Shown: positions 40,193 to 50,092, numbered from the stretch's first letter. The stretch is DNA of 64,000 nucleotides from Prochlorococcus marinus str. MIT 9313 (GCF_000011485.1 NC_005071.1:1181347-1245346), one strand, 5' to 3'. Notes: a model not told the origin generated them from the sequence alone. Numbers and translations are program-made.

Positions 40193-40849
40193 TTGCGGAG
40201 GGTTTCTTTGATTACACGTCTAGGCTTAATTGATTACGGCATGGGCAATCTGCGCTCTGTGCAGATTGCCTTTGAAAGGCTCCACAAGGCTCTTCACATA
40301 GTGAGGCAGCCCGCCGACCTCAGCCGCTGTGATGCCTTGATCTTGCCTGGAGTCGGTGCCTTTGATCCCGCCATGGTGCACCTTGAGCAGACCAGATTGG
40401 TTCCAGACCTCAAGAGTTGGGTGAAAGGAGGACGACCTCTGCTAGGCATCTGTCTGGGCCTGCAGTTGTTGTTCGAATCGAGTGACGAAGGAAATGCCAC
40501 CGGCCTAGGGTTGCTTAAGGGCCACGTTCAACGACTGCCCTCCAATCAAGGCGAACGCATTCCCCACATGGGCTGGGCTGCTCTAGAACATCGAAACGAC
40601 TGCCCGCTGCTTGACAAGGAAGATCCAGACAGCTGGATGTATTTCGTGCATTCCTATGCTGCAGTCCCCAGCCAAAACAGTGATCTTGCGGCCATAGCGC
40701 CGTTTGGCCGAGACAACATCACAGCGATGGTCTGGAAAGGCCGACTAGGGGCCTGTCAGTTTCACCCAGAGAAATCCGCCGCAGCCGGCGAGCGCATGCT
40801 GCGGCGTTGGCTGAATTGGCTGGAGACCGGCGCAAAACCTGTGCCATGA
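40193..40849 (+). CDS. hisH: Imidazole glycerol phosphate synthase, glutaminase subunit
   Basis: HisH supplies ammonia to HisF in histidine synthesis. The glutamine amidotransferase nucleophile is Cys in LLGICLGLQLLFE, and the His-Glu pair is in CQFHPEKS. Near the start is LIDYGMGNLRSVQ, as usual. The N-terminal start is either TTG 40193 or TTG 40208 (before ITRLGLIDYG); the first is given. The stop overlaps rsmD as ATGA. Confidence 0.94.
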   Translation: MRRVSLITRLGLIDYGMGNLRSVQIAFERLHKALHIVRQPADLSRCDALILPGVGAFDPAMVHLEQTRLVPDLKSWVKGGRPLLGICLGLQLLFESSDEGNATGLGLLKGHVQRLPSNQGERIPHMGWAALEHRNDCPLLDKEDPDSWMYFVHSYAAVPSQNSDLAAIAPFGRDNITAMVWKGRLGACQFHPEKSAAAGERMLRRWLNWLETGAKPVP

Positions 40850-41490
40850 GTAGCCAGCTAAGGCTTTCCGGAGGGCGCAAGCTTCAGAGTCCCGCTGGCC
40901 AAGGCACTAGACCCACGACGAGTCGTGTTCGTGAAGCAGTGATGAACGTGCTAGCCCCACGCTTGCATGACTGCCACTGGCTTGACCTATTTAGCGGCAG
41001 TGGAGTAATGGGCTGCGAGGCGTTGCAAAGCGGCGCACGACGTGTAGTAGCTGTTGAACGAAACGCGAAGACAGCCAAAGTCTGTCAAGCCAACCTCATT
41101 GCCACCGCCTCTGGCCTCTCCCAGCAGAGCAACATTGAAGTGATCCGCCATGACGTACTGACCTGGCTGAAGAGAGGTTGCCATGCCGCCAAGTTCAATC
41201 AACCTTGGGCAGGGGAAAACCCTGGTTTCAACCTGGTCTACCTCGATCCACCTTATTCTTCAAAACTCTATTCAGAAGTCTTCAAAGCCCTGCTTTCAGG
41301 CCATTGGCTGCAGAGAGATGCCCTAGTGATCTGTGAGCATGCCACGAACAACAGCGTGGAAACCCCAATGCAGTGGTTTGAACAAGATCGCCGTATCTAT
41401 GGCAGCAGCGCCTTACTGTTCACCAATCCCCCAGAACAGTATCGCGACGATACTGATTCCAAGCATCCACAAACAATCCAAGCAAAGTGA
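40846..41490 (+). CDS. rsmD: 16S rRNA (guanine-966-N2) methyltransferase RsmD
   Basis: A 214-residue Rossmann-fold methyltransferase with [15 protein letters not shown], the SAM-binding [20 protein letters not shown], and the catalytic [15 protein letters not shown] (the NPPY-like DPPY). It methylates G966 of 16S rRNA. ATG 40846 overlaps the hisH stop by 4 nt. The last 71 nt overlap petG on the opposite strand. Confidence 0.93.
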   Translation: MSSQLRLSGGRKLQSPAGQGTRPTTSRVREAVMNVLAPRLHDCHWLDLFSGSGVMGCEALQSGARRVVAVERNAKTAKVCQANLIATASGLSQQSNIEVIRHDVLTWLKRGCHAAKFNQPWAGENPGFNLVYLDPPYSSKLYSEVFKALLSGHWLQRDALVICEHATNNSVETPMQWFEQDRRIYGSSALLFTNPPEQYRDDTDSKHPQTIQAK

Positions 41491-41536
41491 CCGGAATTAA
41501 ACCCAGAACGATGCCGCAGAGAAGTGGTTCGATCAT
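41420..41536 (-). CDS. petG: Cytochrome b6f complex subunit V (PetG)
   Basis: PetG is a single-span small subunit needed for assembly of the b6f complex. The minus strand from ATG 41536 encodes [20 protein letters not shown] then [18 protein letters not shown], a full-length 38-residue PetG; the [18 protein letters not shown] start is diagnostic. The 3' half lies antisense over the C-terminus of rsmD (71 nt overlap). It is divergent from the cytochrome c gene at 41593, with only 56 nt between the two starts. Confidence 0.97.
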   Translation of the reverse strand: MIEPLLCGIVLGLIPVTLLGLFVDAWNQYRRDTVLGDW

Positions 41537-41592
41537 GGCCTCGCGCCCAGTTGAAAGATTAAGCACAATTGTTTCATGCTCCTGAACTCACC

Positions 41593-41970
41593 GTGACGGG
41601 CCCGTCATCAAACAATCAAAGAAAAAACGGGTTCATTGGACCCCTAGTGGTACTGGCAGCAGCTGTCTGCATTGCAATTTTGTTATGGGTACTAGGGCAC
41701 TCACAACGAGACCCCTACGTCAACGCCACCCTTGATTTAGAGGGATCTTTGGAGCAAGGAGGTCGGCTGTTCCGCATCAACTGCGCTGGCTGCCACGGGA
41801 TTACTGCCCAAGGAAACTTAGGCCCGAATCTCCTTGACGTGAGCGAACGCCGCAACGACGCCCAGCTGATCAGGCAAGTGGTAAGCGGCAATACGCCGCC
41901 CATGCCCAGGTTCCAGCTTGAGCCTCAAGAAATGGCCGACCTACTGGCTTATTTAAATTCCCTGAATTGA
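41593..41970 (+). CDS. Membrane-anchored c-type cytochrome (CytM-like)
   Basis: A class I cytochrome of about 125 residues. An uncleaved-looking N-terminal span (GPLVVLAAAVCIAILLWVLG) is followed by a haem-binding CAGCH, the axial-Met region NTPPMPRF and the C-terminal helix MADLLAYLNSLN. This layout and the vicinity of petG fit cytochrome cM or a related photosynthetic/respiratory carrier. GTG 41593 is preferred over TTG 41569. Its stop overlaps the next gene by 4 nt. Confidence 0.85.
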   Translation: MTGPSSNNQRKNGFIGPLVVLAAAVCIAILLWVLGHSQRDPYVNATLDLEGSLEQGGRLFRINCAGCHGITAQGNLGPNLLDVSERRNDAQLIRQVVSGNTPPMPRFQLEPQEMADLLAYLNSLN

Positions 41971-42716
41971 ACAAGGACATCCGCTCAATCCAAACGACTG
42001 TTGTTCTGGTTGAGCCAATTGGTCCACTGAATCTGGGCAGTGTGGCCAGACTCTGCGCCAACTTCGGAGTACAAGAACTACGCCTGGTCTCGCCCCGCTG
42101 CGACCCTGCTGATCCCGAGGCAAGACGCATGGCTGTCCATGGCGTAGCAATGCTTAAGCAGGCAAAACAATTCTCATGCTTGCTCGATGCCGTAGCTGAC
42201 TGTCACAGAGTTGTAGCCAGCTGCGGCCGATTGGATCATGGCAACATCCCCCTGCAAACCCCCGAACAAGCAGTGCCATGGTTACTAGAGAGCATGAGTG
42301 CAGCACCTGTGGCACTGGTATTTGGCCGTGAAGACAGGGGCCTAACCAACGAGGAACTTCAACTCGCCCAACGTGTACTCACTCTGCACAGCTCCCACGG
42401 ATATCCATCCCTCAACCTCTCGCATGCAGTAGCGATCGTGCTGCATGAGCTACAACGTTGCCAAGGGCAAGGAACGCTCAGGGAAGGGCAATCGGCATGG
42501 CCGGACCCAGCATCACCTCGTCAACTCGACGCATGCTTAACAGACGCACAGGATCTCCTGTTAGAGGTGGGATTTCTTTTGAGCCATACGGCCCAAGCCC
42601 GCATGGCCAAAGTCCGTGGTTTACTTCAACGCGCTGCCGTCCGTCCCGAGGAAGTAGCCCTGCTGAGAGGGATGGTGAGGCAACTTCGCTGGGCCATCCA
42701 TTCTCGTCACTCTTAA
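41967..42716 (+). CDS. SPOUT RNA methyltransferase (TrmJ/TrmH-like)
   Basis: 249 residues. The knotted SPOUT fold is shown by VLVEPIGPLNLGSVARLCANFG, the central ALVFGREDRGLTNEEL and HGYPSLNLSHAVAIVLHEL. These blocks are most like TrmJ (2'-O-methylation of position 32 in tRNA), though rRNA targets are possible. The start is TTG 41967, overlapping the cytochrome stop as TTGA. Confidence 0.9.
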   Translation: MNKDIRSIQTTVVLVEPIGPLNLGSVARLCANFGVQELRLVSPRCDPADPEARRMAVHGVAMLKQAKQFSCLLDAVADCHRVVASCGRLDHGNIPLQTPEQAVPWLLESMSAAPVALVFGREDRGLTNEELQLAQRVLTLHSSHGYPSLNLSHAVAIVLHELQRCQGQGTLREGQSAWPDPASPRQLDACLTDAQDLLLEVGFLLSHTAQARMAKVRGLLQRAAVRPEEVALLRGMVRQLRWAIHSRHS

Positions 42717-42746
42717 CCTCAGCCGAACTCACTGATCTTCACTTCC

Positions 42747-43907
42747 TTGTCAAGCAGTCGCCCTTACCGCAACCGCTCAAACGGGGCTGGACCCCTACGG
42801 CTTTTGTTGCGTCTGATCTTGATGGGCATCGGCCTCGGCGTGATTACAGGTTCAGCGCTCAAGATGCTCGGCCCACAGGTGAAGCAGGGCAAACTGGACT
42901 TGCCGGAGTGGCTTCCTGGGCGAAATTGGATTTCCCTGAAGGGCCTCCCCAGTCGCTTCAACATCGTTGAGGAAGCCACAAACCCCATGCTCAGCAATGG
43001 GAATAGTTTGCAACTAGGCAATTTCCAGACGAAGCAAGAACTCACAACGTTGAGCAACCGCTGGAGAGAACTGGCCAAGCAACAAAAAGACTTACAAGCA
43101 AGCGCATTCTTGCTAGTGCTTGATGATGGACGCTATGCCGAGCTCTCCGCCGAGACAGCACTGCCTGCTGCTAGCTCAATCAAAACAGCAATCCTGCTGG
43201 TAGCTCTCGAACTCATCGATTCCGGTCAGCTCAGCTGGAATGAACCCCTGAAGCTCACGAAAGAGATTATTGGTGGTGGTGCTGGCTGGATGGCCAGCAA
43301 GCCGCTTGGCAGCCAATTCCCTGCCCACGAAGTTGCCACCGAGATGATTCGGGTGAGCGATAACACCGCCACCAATCTGCTGATTCAACGCATTGGTGGC
43401 AAGGACGTCCTCAATGCACGCTTCAATGCTCTCGGCCTGAGCTCCACGGTGGTGAATAACTGGTTGCCGGATCTACAAGGCACCAATACCACCAGCAGCC
43501 ACGATCTGGCACGGGCCATCGCACTTGTCGATACTGGGAAAGCCCTTAGCCCACGCACACGGGATCTATTCAGGGAGGCAATGAGCACCTCCGTCAGCAA
43601 CCGCCTATTACCTGGTGGATTTCTTAAGGGACTGGGCGGCAAGCAAGGAGAGCCTGACAACAGCCTCCTGGCAAAGGGCTACCGCATCTACAACAAAACC
43701 GGCGACATCGGCATCGCTTATGCGGATGCTGGCCTAATCGAACTACCTGATGGCAGTCGTGCAGTGGCAGGGTTCATGGTGAAAGGCCCCTTCAACGACC
43801 CCCGCTCCACAGAACTAATCCGCGACATGGCAGCCGCTATGGCTCCAGTACTCAAGCCAAAGCCATCGACACCTCGAACGGAATCAACAAACAGCAATCA
43901 GCCATGA
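42747..43907 (+). CDS. Class A beta-lactamase-like serine hydrolase
   Basis: 386 residues with an N-terminal membrane segment (LILMGIGLGVITGSAL). The class A motifs are all present: SSIK (SxxK), VSDNTATNLL (SDN) and NKTGDIG (KTG). This places it near beta-lactamases and peptidoglycan-acting D,D-peptidases; the physiological substrate is unknown. It is anchored to face the periplasm. The start is TTG 42747, with no better codon nearby. ATGA overlap with the next gene. Confidence 0.88.
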   Translation: MSSSRPYRNRSNGAGPLRLLLRLILMGIGLGVITGSALKMLGPQVKQGKLDLPEWLPGRNWISLKGLPSRFNIVEEATNPMLSNGNSLQLGNFQTKQELTTLSNRWRELAKQQKDLQASAFLLVLDDGRYAELSAETALPAASSIKTAILLVALELIDSGQLSWNEPLKLTKEIIGGGAGWMASKPLGSQFPAHEVATEMIRVSDNTATNLLIQRIGGKDVLNARFNALGLSSTVVNNWLPDLQGTNTTSSHDLARAIALVDTGKALSPRTRDLFREAMSTSVSNRLLPGGFLKGLGGKQGEPDNSLLAKGYRIYNKTGDIGIAYADAGLIELPDGSRAVAGFMVKGPFNDPRSTELIRDMAAAMAPVLKPKPSTPRTESTNSNQP

Positions 43908-45322
43908 AGATTCCCGCCCTTTTGTCAGTTGCGCTTTTCAACTTATCCGGAGCAGTGCTTGACACCCCCGCTCTGATTGCTGCCCCAACCGTCAAACAAA
44001 GACAGCAACAGGTCAGGCCCCTACCAGGCGGGCTTGACAAGGTGCTGATGGTTAATGACAACAATCCCGAACTCATTACAGGCGAAGGGATTCTGCTCTC
44101 CACCTTCCCTACCAAAAACACACAAAGTTCAAGCGCCAAAGCTGACAAAAGCAACCTGGCCGTGCCACTCGATGGTCGTTTCGATCTATTCAGTCACCAC
44201 GTGTATGCCGGCCTTCCTGATCATCTCGAATCCACCCTCTGGCTAGCAGTGCTGGCTCAGCCACGGGGTGACGAGCCTGTGCAACTGACCCTATTGAGAG
44301 GCAGCACCTCCCTATCGCAAGCCACCGAAGCAGGACAGACAGCTGCACCATTTCTGCCTCTGCCGAAAGTGATTGCCGAAACCACGACCCCTATTGCCGC
44401 TGGCCCAGGCAGCAGGGTAGCTGGCGATCTCCTGCGGGGAGAGCGAGCTCAAGAGCTGCCAGAGCGATGGGAACTCCTGCCAGGCAGCCCGAGTGCCCTA
44501 TTGGTACTCCCCATTCCCGTAGCAGGTCTCGATCCACTGCTCAACGGTCGCAACCTTCAGATGCGGCTGCATAGCTCCGGCCCCATCTCACTAGCAACCG
44601 TGGCTGCATACGGCAATCCCAAAACAGCCCCTCCACTCTCTCGCTGGATTGAGCTGCTTGAAAGCGGCGAACTCAGCCCCAAGGAACATCACCCCACGCC
44701 TCGAGGTAGCAGCGGCAAGATCGTGTATTCGCGCGTCAGCGGAATCCAATTGGGCAGCACATGGAAGACAACCCTGACTGATCCTGATAGCACCGTGCTA
44801 AGCGCAATCAACACTCCCATCTCCTGGCCTATCAGCAGCCTCGAGAGGGGCAGCCTCGGCACAGATCAGGTCCAAACTGCTGAATTACAAGCGCACTACG
44901 ACAACACGGCATGGGCTGCCCATGGCAACTACGGAGTTGAATATGACCTCACCCTGCCGCTACACAACGGATCAAAGCAGGAAAAATCCTTCTTGCTGAC
45001 CCTTGAGTCCCCCTTAAAGAAGGACAACAACAACACAAGCCTGGACTTTCGCGTTTCAGCCAGCGGACCTGTGATGTATCGAGGGCTAATCGAGGTCAGT
45101 GGACTCGATAGCGAGTCCAGTCGACCCATGGGCCGTCGCCGCTTCCACCTAGTCCTGCGGCAGGGGGAGATGGGGCCAGACCTTGGTCGCATCAGCTTGA
45201 CGCCAGGAGAAACTAGAGATGTCCGAATTCGACTGATCTACCCCGCTGATGCCACCCCACCGCAAGTGCTCACACTCATGCCTGTGAAACAATCCAAAAC
45301 AACTCCAGACATCAACCCGTGA
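43904..45322 (+). CDS. Exported DUF3370-family protein
   Basis: 472 residues with a signal peptide (ALLSVALFNLSGAVLDTPAL) and a mature part that I recognise as the cyanobacterial DUF3370 family from VRPLPGGLDKVLMVNDNNPE and TGEGILLSTFP, and FSHHVYAG. It is predicted beta-rich and periplasmic or surface-located. The function is unknown. ATG 43904 overlaps the previous stop, and chlI overlaps its 3' end as GTGA. Confidence 0.8.
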   Translation: MKIPALLSVALFNLSGAVLDTPALIAAPTVKQRQQQVRPLPGGLDKVLMVNDNNPELITGEGILLSTFPTKNTQSSSAKADKSNLAVPLDGRFDLFSHHVYAGLPDHLESTLWLAVLAQPRGDEPVQLTLLRGSTSLSQATEAGQTAAPFLPLPKVIAETTTPIAAGPGSRVAGDLLRGERAQELPERWELLPGSPSALLVLPIPVAGLDPLLNGRNLQMRLHSSGPISLATVAAYGNPKTAPPLSRWIELLESGELSPKEHHPTPRGSSGKIVYSRVSGIQLGSTWKTTLTDPDSTVLSAINTPISWPISSLERGSLGTDQVQTAELQAHYDNTAWAAHGNYGVEYDLTLPLHNGSKQEKSFLLTLESPLKKDNNNTSLDFRVSASGPVMYRGLIEVSGLDSESSRPMGRRRFHLVLRQGEMGPDLGRISLTPGETRDVRIRLIYPADATPPQVLTLMPVKQSKTTPDINP

Positions 45323-46410
45323 GTTCAACCCGCAAGCGCAGGGTCTTTCCCTTTACCTCCGTGATTGGCCAGGAAGAGATGAAACTGGCTCTGCTGCTCA
45401 ACGTGATCGACCCGCGAATCGGCGGAGTCATGATCATGGGAGATCGAGGCACGGGCAAGTCCACCGCGATCCGAGCCCTAGCAGATCTCCTTCCAGGGAT
45501 TGATGTCGTCGCTGGCGACCCTTACAACAGCTCACCCACTGATCCGGATCTACAGAGCAGTGACGTGCGCCAACGCATTGAACATGGTGAAAGCCTTGCC
45601 ACTGAGGAGCGGCAGGTGCCAATGGTGGATTTGCCTCTCGGTGCCACTGAAGATCGTCTTTGCGGCACCATCGACATCGAGAAGGCCCTCAGCGAAGGAG
45701 TTCGTGCATTCGAGCCAGGCCTGCTGGCCAAGGCCAACCGCGGCTTGCTCTACGTCGATGAAGTCAATCTGCTTGACGACCATCTTGTCGATGTGCTGCT
45801 GGATTCAGCGGCATCAGGATGGAACACGGTGGAACGTGAAGGGGTATCAGTGCGACACCCTGCCCGATTCGTACTGATCGGCTCCGGCAACCCCGAGGAG
45901 GGCGAGCTACGCCCCCAACTCCTTGATCGCTTTGGCATGAGTGTTGAGGTGCGCACTGTCCGCGATCCAGATCTACGGGTGCAGGTGGTTGATCAGCGCA
46001 CCGCCTTTGATAGCGATCCCGATACCTTTGCTACATCGGTGCAAGCCAACCAAGACGCCTTACAACAACGCGTTATTGAGGCCCAGCAACGTCTTGAACA
46101 GGTGAGCCTCGACAACGATTTGCGCCTACGAATCTCGGCTGTCTGTGGCGAACTAGATGTAGATGGACTACGTGGCGATATCGTCACAAACCGTGCCGCC
46201 AGGGCTCTAGCAGCCTTTGCAGGACGAACAGAGGTTTCGGAAGAAGATGTGGCACGCGTGATCTCTTGCTCTCTACGCCATCGATTGCGAAAAGACCCCC
46301 TCGAGCAGATTGATTCAGGGGATCGGGTCGTCAAAATTTTCTGCAAAGTATTCGAACGCAGCGAGAACAGCGATCAGGCTGACTTCGAGCTAACAACTCA
46401 AGCAGGCTGA
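45319..46410 (+). CDS. chlI: Magnesium chelatase ATPase subunit I
   Basis: An AAA+ ATPase that powers Mg insertion into protoporphyrin IX together with ChlD and ChlH. 363 residues: Walker [17 protein letters not shown], Walker [17 protein letters not shown], sensor [18 protein letters not shown], arginine finger region [14 protein letters not shown]. The start is GTG 45319. It is in a tight plus-strand run from hisH to MTHFS. Confidence 0.97.
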   Translation: MSSTRKRRVFPFTSVIGQEEMKLALLLNVIDPRIGGVMIMGDRGTGKSTAIRALADLLPGIDVVAGDPYNSSPTDPDLQSSDVRQRIEHGESLATEERQVPMVDLPLGATEDRLCGTIDIEKALSEGVRAFEPGLLAKANRGLLYVDEVNLLDDHLVDVLLDSAASGWNTVEREGVSVRHPARFVLIGSGNPEEGELRPQLLDRFGMSVEVRTVRDPDLRVQVVDQRTAFDSDPDTFATSVQANQDALQQRVIEAQQRLEQVSLDNDLRLRISAVCGELDVDGLRGDIVTNRAARALAAFAGRTEVSEEDVARVISCSLRHRLRKDPLEQIDSGDRVVKIFCKVFERSENSDQADFELTTQAG

Positions 46411-46414
46411 ACGC

Positions 46415-46879
46415 TTGCGCATCCTTGGCATCGACCCTGGCATTGCCAGGGTGGGCTACGGGGTCATCGACACCAGCAACGGACAACAGCAGATGCTCGA
46501 TTGCGGCATCATCCGCACCAATCCCGGCATTGACGATGGTGAACGGATGGTGGAAATCGCCAGCGATCTACGCCAGCTCATCCGTCGTTGGAAGCCCCAA
46601 CTGGCCGCTGTGGAGAAATTCTTCTTCTACCGCTCCAGCACGACAATCAGCGTGGTCCAGGCACGTGGAGTCATCATCATGACCCTGGCACGCTTTCGAG
46701 TGCCAGTGATGGAATTCCCACCGATGCAGATCAAGCTTGCTCTGGCGGGCTCAGGCCATGCTGAAAAAGATGAAGTGCTCGATGCGGTGATGCGCGAATT
46801 GAATCTTGATCAGCCGCCCCGACCCGATGATGCCGCCGACGCCCTGGCCATAGCACTCACGGGTTGGTTCCAGCGCTAA
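46415..46879 (+). CDS. ruvC: Holliday junction resolvase RuvC
   Basis: A 154-residue structure-specific endonuclease. The catalytic acids are visible: Asp in [15 protein letters not shown], Glu in [11 protein letters not shown], and the C-terminal Asp pair in [13 protein letters not shown]. The start is TTG 46415, five nt behind the chlI stop. The order chlI-ruvC is shared by picocyanobacteria as far as I recall. Confidence 0.96.
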   Translation: MRILGIDPGIARVGYGVIDTSNGQQQMLDCGIIRTNPGIDDGERMVEIASDLRQLIRRWKPQLAAVEKFFFYRSSTTISVVQARGVIIMTLARFRVPVMEFPPMQIKLALAGSGHAEKDEVLDAVMRELNLDQPPRPDDAADALAIALTGWFQR

Positions 46880-46887
46880 AACCACTG

Positions 46888-47655
46888 ATGGACTCCTCCT
46901 GCTCACCAAAACACGGCTGGTTTGACAGCGTGGCTGAGTCCTACGCCCAACAGCGCCCCTATTACCCGGAATCCCTGTTTACCTGGATCAGCAGTAAAGC
47001 CGCCAGCCACCAACGTTGCTGGGACGTTGCCTGTGGTAGCGGCCAGGCCTCTCTAGGGCTTGCAAGGCACTTTGATCGCGTCGATGCAAGCGATCTCAGC
47101 CCAGCTCAGGTTGCTGCCGCACCAGCTCACTCAAACATTCATTACCAAGTAGCAGCAGCTGAAGATTCCGGGTTTCCCAACGCATGCATGGACGCAATTG
47201 TGGTGGCCGCCGCCATTCACTGGCTAGATGTACCCCGATTCAACGAAGAAGCATTAAAGGTGGCACGCCCAGGTGGACTGATGGTCTGGGTGGGCTATGA
47301 CCCGCCGCAAGGGGCTCCCCCTGCACTGCAGTTGTGGCTAGACCAGCTTTACAGCGAAAGGCTATCGAGCTGGTGGCCTCCCCAGCGTCACCATGTCGAC
47401 AACCACTATCAGAACCTGCCATTCCCCACCATCAGCAAAACGTTGCCCCAAGAGCTCTGCATCTCCCTCAAATGGAGCTGTGAACAGCTGATCGGTTACA
47501 TAGGCACCTGGTCGGCTTTGAGGAAAGCAACGCAGGAGGGACATGACTTGCTGCCACAACTCAGCATGGAACTGCAGAGACTCTGGCCAGCAGATCAAAA
47601 AACAATCCCCCTGATCTTTCCACTCATGGGCCGCTGGGGTTATCTAGCGCGATGA
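46888..47655 (+). CDS. SAM-dependent methyltransferase (type 11-like)
   Basis: 255 residues. The SAM-binding site is CWDVACGSGQASLGLARHF, followed by DASDLSPAQVAAA and the hydrophobic IVVAAAIHWLDVPRF. The family is the Tam/Methyltransf_11 group (trans-aconitate methyltransferase-like); the substrate is unknown. ATG 46888 lies 8 nt behind the ruvC stop. It overlaps MTHFS by 4 nt. Confidence 0.86.
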   Translation: MDSSCSPKHGWFDSVAESYAQQRPYYPESLFTWISSKAASHQRCWDVACGSGQASLGLARHFDRVDASDLSPAQVAAAPAHSNIHYQVAAAEDSGFPNACMDAIVVAAAIHWLDVPRFNEEALKVARPGGLMVWVGYDPPQGAPPALQLWLDQLYSERLSSWWPPQRHHVDNHYQNLPFPTISKTLPQELCISLKWSCEQLIGYIGTWSALRKATQEGHDLLPQLSMELQRLWPADQKTIPLIFPLMGRWGYLAR

Positions 47656-48221
47656 ATCAAGCCATCGCCAAAGCCAAGCTTCGCCGTCAATTCAAGGCCC
47701 TGCGCGCTCAACAATTACCTAAAGTTCAAGACACAATCATTCAGCAGGTTGTCAACACTATTCAGGGTTACTTAAAAGCTGGGAGGCTACGAGGGCACAT
47801 TGGTGTTTATTGGCCGCTTAGCGGAGAAGTAGATCTCCGCGAACTGAAACTCAACTTGAAGTTACCCTTGGCACTCCCAGTCAGTGGAGAAGACGGAAGT
47901 CTCAGTTACCACCCTTGGACTCTTACTCCACTGCGAAAAGATGCCTGCATGATCCCCGCCCCGCTAGATGAAGCCATCCTTGACGCTGATGAAATAGGCC
48001 TCTTGCTGATACCTGCTCTGGCGATGGATCAACGAGGGATCAGACTCGGCTATGGAGGCGGTTTCTTCGACCGCTTCAGAAGCAATTTGGCTTGGCGCAA
48101 AGTGCGAACGCTTGCAGTCTTGCCACAAGCCTGCATATCAACAGAGTTACTGCCTCGTGACAGTTGGGATGTACCCCTTGATGGCTGGATTAGTGAAAGC
48201 GGAGTTGCCAGAGTAAAATAA
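47652..48221 (+). CDS. 5-Formyltetrahydrofolate cyclo-ligase
   Basis: MTHFS converts 5-formyl-THF to 5,10-methenyl-THF with ATP. 189 residues. The ATP/folate-binding motif is RGIRLGYGGGFFDRF, preceded by LLIPALAMDQ. A central GVYWPLSGEVDLREL also fits. The N-terminal basic helix KLRRQFKALRAQQLP is typical. ATG 47652 overlaps the methyltransferase stop as ATGA. It is the last gene of the plus-strand run. Confidence 0.93.
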   Translation: MNQAIAKAKLRRQFKALRAQQLPKVQDTIIQQVVNTIQGYLKAGRLRGHIGVYWPLSGEVDLRELKLNLKLPLALPVSGEDGSLSYHPWTLTPLRKDACMIPAPLDEAILDADEIGLLLIPALAMDQRGIRLGYGGGFFDRFRSNLAWRKVRTLAVLPQACISTELLPRDSWDVPLDGWISESGVARVK

Positions 48222-48368
48222 AAATTTAGATTCAGCTCCCAACTTACGAATAAAAAATGCATCAAGAAAGCCGTGCCACTAAAAAGAGACAAGCTTTATA
48301 TTTAACACTTCCTTAACTCTTAGTCATCATTGAATTAGCCTGCTTTAAGGCTTAAATGATCGAGCACA

Positions 48369-48626
48369 ATGACAGCACCAGCACTTTATTCGTACGCAAA
48401 AGTTCAGTCCATAGAGATAGATGGCAAAGAAGACGTGATCACCCTTAGACCAGTGTTTAAATCTAACTCGTTCAATTCATTGGACGAGGGTGATCATTAT
48501 GCATTCCAGACAACTATCGGCGACAAAACCTTCACCTTTGAGACTGTTGTCAATAATCAAGGGCCAAGCACAACCCTGGGACTAGAGAATGATGACGCCG
48601 CTGCAATCGTTGAGATGCTCGACTAA
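48369..48626 (+). CDS. Small acidic beta-rich protein, uncharacterised
   Basis: 85 residues, soluble, no signal peptide. It has several likely beta strands (VQSIEIDGKEDVITLRPVF, FTFETVVNN) and an acidic end DDAAAIVEMLD. I do not recognise it. The AT-richer composition and the position between core genes and a second unknown gene suggest an accessory gene. Confidence 0.6.
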   Translation: MTAPALYSYAKVQSIEIDGKEDVITLRPVFKSNSFNSLDEGDHYAFQTTIGDKTFTFETVVNNQGPSTTLGLENDDAAAIVEMLD

Positions 48627-48668
48627 AATGAAGACAATAAGATTAGCGATTAGGAATTCGAGAAAGGC

Positions 48669-49118
48669 ATGGAGAATGCCGTGGTGTCATATGAGGAAGA
48701 TATCAGGCTTCATGGAAATCATTCCTTAGACTCAGAAGTGAAATTAATGCTAGAAGCAGAGGATGTTGTTTTTCAATACGATCCTATAGAAGGCAATCCT
48801 GGCAAACTGTTATTTGGGCAATCAATTGTTTCCGTTGGTGCGGACACTCAAGGCAATATCCTTTCGTTTATTTGCCCTCAAAGATCATTTAATCCGTCTT
48901 TACTAGGCTACACTCTCAACCTTACAGGAGAAGTCGAAATCGGCCAAGTTGGAGGAGGTATCGACACTGTTACAGGAGAGGAAAACATCTATGGTGATGA
49001 AGTGAAATGTCTATTTTGGGGAAACATCACCACACCAAATGGTAGTTCATATGGATTCACTAAAGACGAAGCTGCATTCATCCCCATCAGGGATAATGAC
49101 AATAGTAGGGCCTGCTAA
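48669..49118 (+). CDS. Uncharacterised protein, 149 aa
   Basis: 149 residues, acidic, with predicted beta structure (FQYDPIEGNPGKLLFGQSIV, LNLTGEVEIGQVGGGIDTVT). No signal peptide and no recognised family. It follows the previous unknown gene by 42 nt on the same strand, so the two may be a pair. A short hairpin CTTTCGA/TCGAAAG (49121-49137) follows the stop but lacks a T-tract. Confidence 0.55.
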   Translation: MENAVVSYEEDIRLHGNHSLDSEVKLMLEAEDVVFQYDPIEGNPGKLLFGQSIVSVGADTQGNILSFICPQRSFNPSLLGYTLNLTGEVEIGQVGGGIDTVTGEENIYGDEVKCLFWGNITTPNGSSYGFTKDEAAFIPIRDNDNSRAC

Positions 49119-49606
49119 CTCTTTCGAGTATCGAAAGATCTGCCCATGGTAGCGGGAAGATATAAAGCGTTTTCAGCTATTATTTTGTCAGCGGACTGCA
49201 AGGCTCTGCGAATCAAGATAGCTTTTGAAAGACCCCATGCTTCAATGAATTAATCTACTTTATCCAGGCCTTGCTGGTGAAGGCACTGCACTTCAGTAGT
49301 ATATCGACTCACAAGATCCGACTCCTATTTCAGGTCCTGCATATGAAGAGATGGCTCATTCGTTGCACATGGGTCATTGATCAATGGAAGGCCAAATGAA
49401 TTAAATCCGAATAAAGTCTACCCTTAATAATTGGCATCAAAAAGTTTTCAACACGCCATTGCTGCCATTTTCAGCCGCCAAATATTCGCCTCTGGTAAAT
49501 ATTTCGTACGGCAATCATCTCAACCGTCTCAAAGGCTGCCACACAAGTACTAGTCAATCCTGCAAGAATCTCTCAAAATGATTTCAGAGTTTTCAGAGCT
49601 CGTTCA
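49119..49606. other. Gene-poor spacer
   Basis: Apart from the hairpin just behind the preceding gene I see nothing I can support here. Several short frames are broken by stops, and one or more could be decayed coding sequence. Confidence 0.4.
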
Positions 49607-50083
49607 ATGCGGACCCTGATCCAGCCTTTGTTTCTATTGATCGCAACAGCATCTCTTGGTCTCGGGCAAGGTCAGCCAGCGAAAGCCCATGCCATTGAAA
49701 GCACTCTCAACTACCTCGATGGAAGCCTGGAGCTTCAAAGCTATTTCTCAACGGGAACACCTGTTGAGGGAGCAGTGGTACGCGTCTTAGAGGCCAACGG
49801 AGCACCAGGCCGAGAACTGGGTCGAATGGATCAACAGGGAAAACTGTGCTTGAGCCTGCCAAACATGCAAGAAGGAACACTCGACCTGCAGGTGGATGCT
49901 GGCCCAGGTCACCGTGACTATCTGATGCTGCCAATCCGCTCAGGCAAGGTGAAGCTCGATGAGGTGGTCAGCCAACCCAAAACTCCACAAACACCATGGT
50001 TCCTCGCCAGCACTGGCTCGCCTCTCTTGCTTGGTCTTGCAGGTGTTTTGTTTAGCGTGAGTGAGCAGCGCCTCAAATTCTGA
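49607..50083 (+). CDS. Exported beta-sandwich protein with C-terminal anchor
   Basis: 158 residues: signal peptide (PLFLLIATASLGLGQGQPA, AHA cleavage near residue 30), a beta-sandwich-like mature part (LNYLDGSLELQSYFS, VEGAVVRVLEANG, GKLCLSLPNMQEGTLDLQV) and a C-terminal hydrophobic segment (PLLLGLAGVLFSVS). The layout resembles carboxypeptidase-regulatory or DUF4198-like periplasmic domains attached to the membrane. No definite family. It is 9 nt upstream of sufE. Confidence 0.6.
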   Translation: MRTLIQPLFLLIATASLGLGQGQPAKAHAIESTLNYLDGSLELQSYFSTGTPVEGAVVRVLEANGAPGRELGRMDQQGKLCLSLPNMQEGTLDLQVDAGPGHRDYLMLPIRSGKVKLDEVVSQPKTPQTPWFLASTGSPLLLGLAGVLFSVSEQRLKF

Positions 50084-50092
50084 TCCTTCGCC

